15,152 nt of DNA, from positions 1 through 15,152 of the forward strand of contig ONUD01000138.1 in NCBI GenBank assembly GCA_900320925.1, in the 5' to 3' direction. This DNA comes from an uncultured Eubacteriales bacterium (GTDB lineage: Bacteria; Bacillota; Clostridia; Oscillospirales; Acutalibacteraceae). Positions 1-7,396 of the stretch are shown here, in pieces (positions within the stretch are counted from its first letter, which is position 1; every line of letters begins with the position of its first letter). The notes under the pieces were generated by a model. That model was not told where the DNA came from and did no database searches. It worked only from the letters and a program-made list of their open reading frames with translations. The position numbers and the translations under genes were made by a program.

Positions 1-51
1 AGGAATTGGGAAATAATTATTTTTAAATCATATTTTATATAATCGACTGAT

Positions 52-64
52 TATCATAATGATA
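52..64. promoter_or_regulatory. Perfect 6-1-6 palindrome TATCATAATGATA, weakly Fur-box-like
   Basis: TATCAT at 52-57 and ATGATA at 59-64 form a perfect inverted repeat around one base. With flanking bases it loosely resembles the 7-1-7 box (TGATAATnATTATCA) of Fur-family regulators, with about three mismatches. It lies downstream of the candidate minus-strand promoter, so it could act on a gene to the left. In an AT-rich stretch such palindromes also arise by chance; the regulator assignment is inference. Confidence 0.2.
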
Positions 65-142
65 CGACCGAAGATTTAAAACTTATTTTTTAACAGTTCC
101 TAATCACTTGAGGTTCGCCTTCGTTTTTCTTACTGTGACTAT

Positions 143-171
143 AATATATACCATCCGTTCATAAATCGCAA
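143..171 (-). promoter_or_regulatory. Candidate divergent sigma-A promoter pointing left
   Basis: Read on the minus strand, TTGCGA (166-171) is separated by exactly 17 bases from TATATT (143-148). The -35 hexamer is identical to that of the good minus-strand promoter at 7772-7800. The 12-bp repeat at 151-162 sits inside the spacer, where a bound protein would block polymerase. The gene it would serve lies outside the window. Confidence 0.35.
151..162. repeat. 12-bp direct repeat CCATCCGTTCAT, copy 1
   Basis: This copy is identical to 429-440. It falls between the -35 and -10 of the candidate leftward promoter, a position typical of a repressor operator. The related half-site GTTCATAA recurs at 374-381 and, inverted, at 395-402. 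Function is inferred from placement only. Confidence 0.5.
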
Positions 172-235
172 GTACTTTTTTACAATTTATTAACAGTTTA
201 TTCAAATTTTACCTCTTGCACAAAAATACACCGAA

Positions 236-266
236 TTACGGCATTTACATCATCAAAACGCCGTAA
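236..266. repeat. 7-bp inverted repeat TTACGGC/GCCGTAA with 17-base loop
   Basis: The arms at 236-242 and 260-266 are perfectly complementary. No T-run follows on either strand, so it is not a convincing intrinsic terminator. It lies ahead of the transcription start of the surface-protein gene and could be a protein-binding site or a chance match. Confidence 0.25.
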
Positions 267-346
267 AATCAGCCAAAAGCAAAGAGATTCTACCAACAAT
301 TCATCCTTTTTTCTCTCTTTTTTCCGGAATCAAAACGCTCTGAACG

Positions 347-402
347 GTTCGTTTGTGAACAAACTGTTTCAAAGTTCATAATTTAAACACAACTTTATGA
401 AC
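347..402. promoter_or_regulatory. Cluster of GTTC/GAAC inverted repeats, candidate operator
   Basis: GTTCATAA at 374-381 and TTATGAAC at 395-402 are exact inverted copies spaced 13 bases apart, centre-to-centre 21 bp or two helical turns. Just upstream, GTTC at 347-350 and GAAC at 357-360 form a smaller dyad, and GAACGGTTC at 342-350 another. Together with the 12-bp direct repeats containing GTTCAT, this looks like a multi-site operator ahead of the promoter at 466. The regulator is unknown. Confidence 0.4.
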
Positions 403-428
403 GAATCTGTTTTATAATTCAAAAACAT

Positions 429-440
429 CCATCCGTTCAT
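429..440. repeat. 12-bp direct repeat CCATCCGTTCAT, copy 2
   Basis: Exact second copy of the element at 151-162. It ends 25 bases before the -35 box of the surface-protein promoter, a location compatible with an activator site or the distal half of a looped repressor complex. Two exact 12-mers 278 bp apart, each next to a promoter, are unlikely to be accidental, although the AT-rich context weakens the argument. Confidence 0.5.
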
Positions 441-465
441 TTTCACAATATTTATGGTAATAGTA

Positions 466-494
466 TTGAAAAATCATCTCCCTTGTGTTATAAT
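466..494 (+). promoter_or_regulatory. Sigma-A promoter of the BspA-like gene
   Basis: TTGAAA at 466-471, a 17-base spacer, and a perfect TATAAT at 489-494. Transcription should begin near 501, leaving a leader of about 25 bases that consists mostly of the ribosome binding site AAGGAGG (511-517). This placement decides the start codon of the next gene: the in-frame ATG at 454 would lie outside the transcript. Confidence 0.85.
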
Positions 495-525
495 ATTGTT
501 GAATTTTTTAAAGGAGGTCTTTCGG

Positions 526-3500
526 ATGAAATCATCTCATCTTTTGCGAAAAGTGATAGCGGCTTCCATGGTACTTGCGATGGCGGCAGGCACCGGAGTC
601 AGTACCCCTATCGCACAAGTCATAGGCACCACGATCTCTGTCAGTGCAACAGAAACATGGGGTGACTATGAATATGAAACCCTTGAAGATAATACCGTTC
701 GTATCACACACTACAACGGCAATGCACAAAGCGTTGCCATTCCTTCCAAAATCAACAATATTGCCGTGACAGAAATCGGCTCTCATGCTTTCTACGACAA
801 CAAAACCCTGAGAAGCCTGACGATTCCGTCAGGGGTAAAAGTGATTCGGGAACGTGCGTTCCAGTACTGCGAGAACCTGAAAAGCGTCAGCCTGCCCAAC
901 GGACTGACTACCATTGAAGACGGCGGCTTTGAGTTCTGCTATGCCCTCAAGAGTGTCAATATCCCGTCTACCGTCAAGGATATGGGTATCTATGTGTTCC
1001 AGCATGACAAGAACCTGACTTCCGTTACCCTGTCCTCCACCATGACCTACCTCCCCGACAATGGTTTCAATGAATGTTCCTCCCTGACGGAAATCACCAT
1101 TCCCGATTGCGTGGAGCGTATCGGTTCCATGGCTCTGTCCAACTGCCGCAGTCTGAAAAAAATCAACTTCGGTCAAAACACCCAAGTTTCCTATATCGGC
1201 AGTTACGCTTTCAGCGGAAGCAGTATGGAAAGCTTTGTCATTCCCGATAGCGTCACGGAAATATCCGACAATATTTTCAGCAACTGCTACTCCCTGAAAT
1301 CCGTCACGATGGGAAGCGGTCTGACCTATCTGTCCACTGAAATGTTTTTCAATTGCCCTGACCTCACAACTGTCACGATTCCCGATACCGTCACAAGATT
1401 GGATTGGAGATGCTTCAAAAACTGCACTTCTCTGACAGAGGTACATCTGAGTGAGAATATAGAAGAGCTTTCCGGTGAAGTTTTTTGTAACTGTACGGCT
1501 TTGACCGATGTCTACATGGGCGAAAATATCAGAACCATTGGTGAAAATGCCTTCAGCAACTGCCCCCAACTTGCCAATTTCCACAATATCCCGCAGGGCG
1601 GTATGAGTATCAATCACTATGCCCTGCTCGGTACAAAATGGTATGCTGACCAGGAGGACGGCCCTGTTTACTTTGGCAATGTCTTGTACAACTACAAGGG
1701 CAGCATGGCAGAAAATACCTCTGTGACCGTGCCGGAATCAACGGTCTACCTCAGTGAACAGACGTTCCGCACCAACCGGAATCTCAAGAGTGTCACACTG
1801 CCTGCCAGCCTGGAAGAGGTCGATTTCCAAGCCGTCTTTAACAGAAGTGTGAATCTGGAAGCCATCAACATTGCCGAGGGGAATCCGAATTACAAGTCCG
1901 TTGACGGTATCGTGTACACCAAGGACGGTGTCTACATGATCTACTGCCCCAAAGGAAAGACGGGTGCCGTCACACTGCCTGAGGGGGTGCAATATCTTCA
2001 CTGGTATAACCCTCTGAGAAACTGCAACAAGATTACATCCCTGACATTCAGCAGTACCCTGAGAGATTTCTATACAGAGGACTTTACCACCATGAGTGCT
2101 TTGGAAGCCATCAACGTACCCTCCGACAATGAAAACTTTGCTTCTGTCGATGGAATCCTTTACGGGAAATATCATAACTATGACACCGACAACGATTATT
2201 TGGGGATTCTGTATTGCTGTCCGCCTGCCAAGAGCGGTGTCTGCAACGTTCCCGATGGTGTCGAGGAACTGCACTGGTCGGCTTTTAGAAATGCTTCCAA
2301 GATCACTGTCCTCAACATTCCTGCTTCCGTAGTACGCTATTTCATGGAGCCGGGCAACTTGCAGGATATGGATTCCCTTACCGCCATCAACATTGCCGAC
2401 AACTCGGAAAGCGACTACTGCACCGTTGATGGTATCCTTTACAACAAGGATATGACAGAAATGTACACGGTACCGAATGCCAAAACAGGGGCAATCCATA
2501 TTCCTGATACCGTGACCTATATTGCCTATGCATTCCCCGACTGTTCCAAAATTACCGAAGTCTATCTTCCGGCATCTTTGACGGACGTTCATGAAGACGA
2601 GTTCGATACCTGTACCTCTCTGACGGGCATTTATGTCGATGAGGATAACGAAGTGTATGCTTCCGACAATGGGGCATGGCTGTGGAAAAACAATGACAAC
2701 AATACCCGCCGGCTTCTTTGTGTGCCAAAGGCACTGACTTCTTACACGGTTCCCGATGATATTCTCAATTATGATTATATCCGCTATGGAGCGTTCGATA
2801 ACTGTGCCTTACAGACACTCAATCTTCCTGCCACTTTCGACGGCAGTTATTGGTGGTGGAATGTCGATTATATGATCCACGCCTGCAAAAATCTGAAAAC
2901 AATCCATGCCGATGAAAACAGTACTGTATACCGTTCCATCAACGGTGTCCTTTACAACAAAGAAAAAACAGAACTGATAGCCGTTCCTGCCGCTTATGAA
3001 GGGGTTCTGGAACTTCCTGCCAGCATCCGTTCCGTCCGCTATGAGGCTTTCCAAAACTGTACTTCCCTCACCGGAGTCCGCTTCCAAAAAAGCTTCGATA
3101 ATACACTCGATTTTGATATGTTCAACGATTGTACGTCACTGGCAACTCTCTCCTTTGCCAACAACACCTACTACAAAGTAGTAGACGGCGGTGTTTACAA
3201 TAACGCCATGACAGAATTGTATTTCGTTTCCAAAAATGCTGTTGGTGAGTTTGCCGTACCGTCAACTGTCACCTATATCAATGAATCCGCTTTTGTCAAC
3301 TGCTCCCAACTCACCAAAATTTCTTTCCCGCAGGGAATGAGAAGCATGGAAGTGAATTTCACAGGCTGTACGGCTCTGCAAACAGTAGAAATCCCCGACA
3401 GCATGGAAGAACTAAGAGGAGATATCGTAGACTATGATGAGTATCAGAATCCTGTCTATCGTTTTGCCATCGAGGGCTATGAGGGTTCTTATGCAGAGAA

Positions 3501-5712
3501 GTATGCCAACAGCAACGATATTCCGTTCAGGCGGCTTGCCAGTGTCATCACCCTTGACAAAACAGAAGTGGCTGCTGCTGTCGGCAGAACCGTTAAACTC
3601 ACACCTACCATCAAGGCGGACAATACATTCGACAAAACCGTCACCTTTACCAGTGAGAATCCAAGCATTGCTTCCGTGTCCCAAGACGGTACGGTAACGG
3701 CGATTGCCCCCGGTACGGTGAAGATTACCGCCGCCTGCAATGGAAAGACTGCTTCCTGTATGGTGACTGTCCATTCTTCTCTGAGTACCGCCACCGTTCT
3801 TTCCGATGACAATATCCTTGTCAACGGCAGCATTACCATCAACACGACTGCACAGGGCGGTGTCGGCAGTTATACCTATGCCTTCTATACCAAACCGGCT
3901 TCCGCTTCCACCTACACGACCCTGAAAAAATCATCTGTCCCCAAGGCAGTCTTTACCCCCACTCAATCCGGTGCTTACAACATCAAGGTGATGGTAACGG
4001 ACGGTGAAAAATATACGGCTTACCAGATTCTGACCGTTCAGGTCAATGACCCCATTGCCAATGTTTCCACCCTGTCGGCACAGCAGTCCGTACTGGGCGA
4101 TGCCGTGACAATCAACGGTCTTTCTGAAAACGGTCTCGGCACCACCACCTACCAGTATGAATACAAGCTTGCTTCTGCCAATACATGGACAGTTCTCTCC
4201 CCCTATTCCACAGCAAGCTCCGTCAGCTTCAAGCCCTCTGCCGCAGGTACTTACAATATCCGTGTCACTGCCAAGGACAGCGGCGGCAATACTGCCGTCA
4301 AAGCACTCTCCCTGACCGTGGCAGGCAGACTCGCCAATAATTCCACCCTCAATGCCGAATCTGCCACACTCGGTGATACCGTTACCCTGAACGGTGCCGC
4401 TTCCGGCGGTACAGGCGGCTATACCTATGCTTACTATCTCCGTCATGCCGATGATGCACAATGGACAACCCTCTCAGGCTTCGCCAACAAGACCTCCGTA
4501 CAGACCACTCCCTCCAAAGCCGGTGTTTATCAGGTCTGCATCAAGGTCAAGGATCAGGACGGAACCGTTGCTTCTTCTTACCTGTTCCTGTCCGTCAGTG
4601 AGCCTCTGCAAAATACCTCTACCCTATCTTCTGACAATATCGTGCAGGGAGATACCGTGACGGTCAACGCCGCTTCAACAGGCGGAAAGGGTGCCTGCAC
4701 CTATGCCGTCTACTACAAAAAGGCAACCGATACCAAGTGGACAAGAAAACAGGACTACTCTGCCAATCCCTCCGTTGTCATCACTCCTGCCATGTCAGCA
4801 GATTATATGGTGAATGTCAAAGCTAAGGACAGTGCCGGTACCATTGCAGAAAAAACACTGAATGTCAAGGTCGGCAAGAAAGTTCAGAACCTCTCCACCG
4901 TTTCCGCAGAAACCATTGCCAAGGGTGACAGCGTTGTCATCAGGGGCAAGGCTTCCGATGGCAGGGGCAGCAAACTCTACAAGTATGAATACAAGCTTGC
5001 TTCCGCCGAAACATGGACGGTGCTGGAAGATTACAGCGAGGATACTGCCGCAGTCCTCAAGCCCTCTGCCGCAGGTGCGTATGAAGTGCGTGTCACCGTC
5101 AAGGACGCTACCGGCACCACTGCTGCAAAGACTCTGACCTTTACCGTTGCCGGAGAACTCACCTGCCTTTCCACCATCAGTACACAGCGTATCGTGCTGG
5201 GCGGCAAAATTACCATGAACGGTGCCGGTTCGGACGGTGTCGGCAGTTACACCTATGCTTACTATGTCAAGCACTTTGACGATACCAAGTGGACAACGGT
5301 ATCCGGCTTCAGTGACAAGACCTCTGTAGAGTATACCCCGAAAAAGACAGGCTACTATCTTGTCTGCATCAAGGTCAAGGACAGCACCGGTACGGTTGCC
5401 AAGGAATATATGAACCTCCTTGTCAGCAACAAACTGCAAAATAACTCCACCGTATCTGCCGAAACCATTGCCCTCGGCAATACCGTTACCGTCAATGCAG
5501 CAGGTTCGGAAGGTGTCGGCGGCTATACCTATGCTGTTTTCTACAAGAAAACCACCGATACCAAATGGACAACCAAACAGAACTATTCTGCCAATGCCAC
5601 CATCGCCGTCAAACCTGCCAAGGCAACCGAATACCAGATTTGCGTCAAGGTCAAGGATGCCAGCGGCACGATCTCCAAAAAATACTTTACCATCCAAGTG
5701 ACAAACGCTTAA
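526..5712 (+). CDS. Secreted BspA-type leucine-rich-repeat surface protein with Big_2 domain and seven C-terminal repeats
   Basis: This 1728-residue protein is probably exported and used for adhesion or binding of host or plant polymers; the ligand is unknown. The start at 526 follows AAGGAGG by eight bases. Residues 1 to about 41 are a signal peptide (KSSHLLRK basic end, hydrophobic core, likely cleavage near SVSA/TETW). Residues ~50-1000 are BspA-type repeats (LRR_5 style: cysteine, 'L.sv.iP..v..I...aF'), with at least six 'VDGILYNK'-like cassettes. The run closes at ~985 with the usual GYEGSYAEKYANSNDIPF-type cap. Residues ~1008-1083 are a Big_2 Ig-like domain (ITLDKTEV...GTVKITA). From residue 1086 to the end are seven 92-residue beta-rich repeats resembling 'triple-tyrosine' modules. 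No LPXTG, transmembrane anchor or S-layer domain is visible, so attachment is non-covalent or it is released. It is monocistronic, with its own promoter and terminator. Confidence 0.9.
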   Translation: MKSSHLLRKVIAASMVLAMAAGTGVSTPIAQVIGTTISVSATETWGDYEYETLEDNTVRITHYNGNAQSVAIPSKINNIAVTEIGSHAFYDNKTLRSLTIPSGVKVIRERAFQYCENLKSVSLPNGLTTIEDGGFEFCYALKSVNIPSTVKDMGIYVFQHDKNLTSVTLSSTMTYLPDNGFNECSSLTEITIPDCVERIGSMALSNCRSLKKINFGQNTQVSYIGSYAFSGSSMESFVIPDSVTEISDNIFSNCYSLKSVTMGSGLTYLSTEMFFNCPDLTTVTIPDTVTRLDWRCFKNCTSLTEVHLSENIEELSGEVFCNCTALTDVYMGENIRTIGENAFSNCPQLANFHNIPQGGMSINHYALLGTKWYADQEDGPVYFGNVLYNYKGSMAENTSVTVPESTVYLSEQTFRTNRNLKSVTLPASLEEVDFQAVFNRSVNLEAINIAEGNPNYKSVDGIVYTKDGVYMIYCPKGKTGAVTLPEGVQYLHWYNPLRNCNKITSLTFSSTLRDFYTEDFTTMSALEAINVPSDNENFASVDGILYGKYHNYDTDNDYLGILYCCPPAKSGVCNVPDGVEELHWSAFRNASKITVLNIPASVVRYFMEPGNLQDMDSLTAINIADNSESDYCTVDGILYNKDMTEMYTVPNAKTGAIHIPDTVTYIAYAFPDCSKITEVYLPASLTDVHEDEFDTCTSLTGIYVDEDNEVYASDNGAWLWKNNDNNTRRLLCVPKALTSYTVPDDILNYDYIRYGAFDNCALQTLNLPATFDGSYWWWNVDYMIHACKNLKTIHADENSTVYRSINGVLYNKEKTELIAVPAAYEGVLELPASIRSVRYEAFQNCTSLTGVRFQKSFDNTLDFDMFNDCTSLATLSFANNTYYKVVDGGVYNNAMTELYFVSKNAVGEFAVPSTVTYINESAFVNCSQLTKISFPQGMRSMEVNFTGCTALQTVEIPDSMEELRGDIVDYDEYQNPVYRFAIEGYEGSYAEKYANSNDIPFRRLASVITLDKTEVAAAVGRTVKLTPTIKADNTFDKTVTFTSENPSIASVSQDGTVTAIAPGTVKITAACNGKTASCMVTVHSSLSTATVLSDDNILVNGSITINTTAQGGVGSYTYAFYTKPASASTYTTLKKSSVPKAVFTPTQSGAYNIKVMVTDGEKYTAYQILTVQVNDPIANVSTLSAQQSVLGDAVTINGLSENGLGTTTYQYEYKLASANTWTVLSPYSTASSVSFKPSAAGTYNIRVTAKDSGGNTAVKALSLTVAGRLANNSTLNAESATLGDTVTLNGAASGGTGGYTYAYYLRHADDAQWTTLSGFANKTSVQTTPSKAGVYQVCIKVKDQDGTVASSYLFLSVSEPLQNTSTLSSDNIVQGDTVTVNAASTGGKGACTYAVYYKKATDTKWTRKQDYSANPSVVITPAMSADYMVNVKAKDSAGTIAEKTLNVKVGKKVQNLSTVSAETIAKGDSVVIRGKASDGRGSKLYKYEYKLASAETWTVLEDYSEDTAAVLKPSAAGAYEVRVTVKDATGTTAAKTLTFTVAGELTCLSTISTQRIVLGGKITMNGAGSDGVGSYTYAYYVKHFDDTKWTTVSGFSDKTSVEYTPKKTGYYLVCIKVKDSTGTVAKEYMNLLVSNKLQNNSTVSAETIALGNTVTVNAAGSEGVGGYTYAVFYKKTTDTKWTTKQNYSANATIAVKPAKATEYQICVKVKDASGTISKKYFTIQVTNA
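3781..5712 (+). repeat. Seven tandem 276-bp coding repeats (92 residues each) with ABCABC super-order
   Basis: Repeats begin at 3781, 4057, 4333, 4609, 4885, 5161 and 5437, each exactly 276 bp, and the last ends with the stop codon. Each starts with an 'xNxSTLSA...GDTV' strand and carries a central W(T)TL and a late 'Y.V.VKD..GT' motif. Repeat 2 matches 5 (YEYKLASA.TWTVL, KPSAAG), 3 matches 6 (YTYAYY..H.DD..WTT.SGF), and 4 matches 7 (VTVNAA, YKK.TDTKWT.KQ.YSAN). A three-repeat unit of 828 bp was therefore duplicated. Stretches near 4154/4982 and 4231/5059 remain identical at DNA level, exactly 828 bp apart. The first repeat looks closest to the third type. Confidence 0.92.
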
Positions 5713-5755
5713 AAAATCTCCCCGAACATGACACCGTGTTCGGGGAGGGTTTTTC
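5711..5755. terminator. Bidirectional intrinsic terminator between convergent genes
   Basis: An 11-bp GC-rich stem, CTCCCCGAACA (5718-5728) with TGTTCGGGGAG (5737-5747), has an 8-base loop. It is followed on the plus strand by GGTTTTTC and preceded by six A residues, which give a T-run on the minus strand. It therefore ends both the surface-protein gene, whose stop codon overlaps the A-run, and the leftward permease operon, whose last stop codon is at 5754-5756. Confidence 0.9.
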
Positions 5756-6545
5756 AGCTTCCGGCACTTTCATAGGCAGATAGCCCCTTGTGCCAGATAA
5801 AGAGGGAAAGAACCATCATGATGATGGAAATCAGTACGGTACCGCCGATGTTGAAAAGGGGGTTATCCCCCGTGAGAAAGTACAGGGCAGGATAGTAGCC
5901 TGTAAAGGCAAAGGGAATGATATACGTGACCAATGCCCTGACAAAGACGGAATAAATCGTCGTGGGGTATTTGGAGAACTCATTCATGCCGTAGACCATC
6001 TGAATGATAAAGCCGCTGCTTTTGAGCCAGAATGCCATTGCGGCAGTAGCGATTTTAATAGCGGTGTAAATCAGCATGGCAAACGGAATGACTGCCAAAA
6101 ACAGGACTATGCTCCACGGGGTGATATAGAAATTCACACTGCCCGATACATAGACCATCAGACCAATGCCTACGACCAACTCCCCCACGGCATCTACCTG
6201 AAAGGTTTCCGCAATCACATGGAAAAGGGGATTGATAGGACGGGTAAGGTACTTGTCAAAACCGCCTTTTTTCACAATGAAGTATCCCACACACCAGAGA
6301 TTATCTGTCAGCAAATGGTCAAGTCCTTTTGGAATCTGCGAAAAGCCGTAGATGAATACGATTTGTTCAAAAGTAAAGCCTGCCAAATGGGGGATTTGCG
6401 AGAAGATGATGAAAAGGAAGGCAATACCGATGGCCTGGTCAATGAGAAAACTCACCGCCCCTGTCAGAAAGTCGGCTCTGTATTCCATCAGCCGTTTCAG
6501 ATTCTGGGCGGCAAGGATACGATAGATTTTCCATGCACGTTTCAT
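5754..6545 (-). CDS. ABC-2 family transporter permease (second permease of the operon)
   Basis: A 263-residue integral membrane protein with about six hydrophobic segments, of the ABC-2 type permease group that usually works as a heterodimer with the preceding gene (COG3694/COG4587-like pairs, often annotated as export permeases). The N-terminus MKRAWKIYRI, a basic amphipathic stretch, and the first helix after 'YRADFLTG' fit the family. The ATG at 6545 is six bases after the run GGGGGG (6552-6557) and is preferred. An alternative ATG at 6551 overlaps the upstream stop codon as ATGA but has no spacing to that run. Either way the gene is tightly coupled to its neighbour. Substrate cannot be read from sequence. 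No nucleotide-binding domain is present in this protein or operon. Confidence 0.8.
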   Translation of the reverse strand: MKRAWKIYRILAAQNLKRLMEYRADFLTGAVSFLIDQAIGIAFLFIIFSQIPHLAGFTFEQIVFIYGFSQIPKGLDHLLTDNLWCVGYFIVKKGGFDKYLTRPINPLFHVIAETFQVDAVGELVVGIGLMVYVSGSVNFYITPWSIVLFLAVIPFAMLIYTAIKIATAAMAFWLKSSGFIIQMVYGMNEFSKYPTTIYSVFVRALVTYIIPFAFTGYYPALYFLTGDNPLFNIGGTVLISIIMMVLSLFIWHKGLSAYESAGS

Positions 6546-6547
6546 AC

Positions 6548-7396
6548 TCATCCCCCCTGTACGCTCAGTTTCTTGACGGCACGCAGCCATATCAGCTTGG
6601 ACAATGCATAGGTCAGCAATGCCCAGACTGCCTGTATGGCAAGCCGAAGCAACATTTCAGCGGTATCATACTTGCCCATGTAAATCATGACAGGGGTATA
6701 GCTCATGGACGAGAATGGCATATATTCCAGTACGGTTCTGAGCATGGCAGGCATAAATGCCAGAGGAATCAGCGTGCCTGACAGGAAATTGATAATGCTG
6801 TTTTTGAGTATCCCGATTCCCCACAGGTTCTTGACATAAAACGCCACGAAACCGAAACAAAGGTTCACTCGGAACGAAATAAGATATGCCAGTGATACAC
6901 TGAACAGATACAGCAGGAAATGGATCGGTTCCAACATGACCCTGCCCGTCATGGCAAAACGGTAGATTTCCAGACCGATGACCATCGGCAGAGCCAATAC
7001 CAGCAGTTTCAAGCCGGCACTGCCCAGTTCACTTGCCAAATAGCTCAGGTCGGTATTGACAGGCTTGATAAGACGCATGGCAATACTGCCGTCTTTAATT
7101 TCCTCGCCGATGTCATTGGCAACGGAGCTGAATGTAAGTTGAGAAGTCATGTTGGAAAGGAACAGGTACAGTGTCATATCGACCATGGAAAAGCCCATAA
7201 AACAGCTTTCCCCCGATGACTGGAACACCGCTTTCCACAAATAGTACATAACAAAGCAATAAATCAGTCCCCCTATCACAAAGCCCAGAAAATTCATGCG
7301 GTAGGCAATCAATGTCTGGATACCTGCTTTCATAAAGGGAACATATTGTTGTTTAATTTTCCTGATCGTAAAAATCCTCCCCCGAATCAATATCAA
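6548..7396 (-). CDS. ABC-2 family transporter permease (first permease of the operon)
   Basis: An integral membrane protein of about 260-280 residues, with six or so hydrophobic helices and the same overall plan as the downstream permease ('AYRMNFLGF' before the first helix; 'GSIAMRLIKPVN' in the first cytoplasmic loop parallels 'GGFDKYLTRPIN' in the partner). The pair should form a heterodimeric ABC-2 channel. The start is unsettled. The longest version uses TTG at 7396 with only a weak GGGA ahead and 44 bp of overlap with the PH-domain gene. The first ATG is at 7333, has no ribosome binding site, and removes the 'KQQYVPF' segment that looks family-like. A strong GGGGGAGG (7376-7383) precedes in-frame ACG (7369) and ATC (7366) codons at ideal spacing. 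Extent given is the maximum. Confidence 0.78.
   Translation of the reverse strand: MILIRGRIFTIRKIKQQYVPFMKAGIQTLIAYRMNFLGFVIGGLIYCFVMYYLWKAVFQSSGESCFMGFSMVDMTLYLFLSNMTSQLTFSSVANDIGEEIKDGSIAMRLIKPVNTDLSYLASELGSAGLKLLVLALPMVIGLEIYRFAMTGRVMLEPIHFLLYLFSVSLAYLISFRVNLCFGFVAFYVKNLWGIGILKNSIINFLSGTLIPLAFMPAMLRTVLEYMPFSSMSYTPVMIYMGKYDTAEMLLRLAIQAVWALLTYALSKLIWLRAVKKLSVQGG

Larger units (their letters stand above)
1..525. other. AT-rich non-coding region upstream of the surface-protein gene
   Basis: I find no supportable gene in this stretch on either strand. It is strikingly AT-rich compared with the genes. It contains one strong plus-strand promoter just before the surface-protein gene, a weaker candidate promoter on the minus strand pointing out of the window, and several short inverted and direct repeats built around GTTCAT/ATGAAC, listed separately. 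An in-frame ATG at 454 lies upstream of the promoter and has no ribosome binding site, so it is not used. No minus-strand start codon with a usable frame is visible before the left edge, so any divergent gene must begin outside the window. Confidence 0.7.

Noticed and set aside
236..266. Intrinsic terminator in the left intergenic region
   Set aside because: The stem is only seven pairs with a 17-base loop and no T-run follows on either strand.
454..525. Upstream in-frame ATG for the BspA-like protein
   Set aside because: It precedes the -35/-10 promoter at 466-494 and has no ribosome site; the ATG at 526 has both and starts a proper signal peptide.
829..2592. Two long minus-strand open frames inside the LRR region
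   Set aside because: Antisense shadows of the repetitive LRR codons; the plus-strand gene has promoter, ribosome site, signal peptide and domains.
4795..5697. Long minus-strand open frame (about 300 codons) inside the repeat region
   Set aside because: It is the antisense of the 276-bp repeats; it has no ribosome site, is glycine/aspartate-rich low-complexity, and repeats with the same period as the real gene.
3781..5712. CRISPR or satellite-like array suggested by periodicity
   Set aside because: The 276-bp period is coding, in frame, and diverged at codon level; there are no short identical repeats with unique spacers.
5790..6611. 273-codon plus-strand frame over the permease genes
   Set aside because: It is highly polar with no family resemblance, and lies opposite well-supported membrane protein genes.
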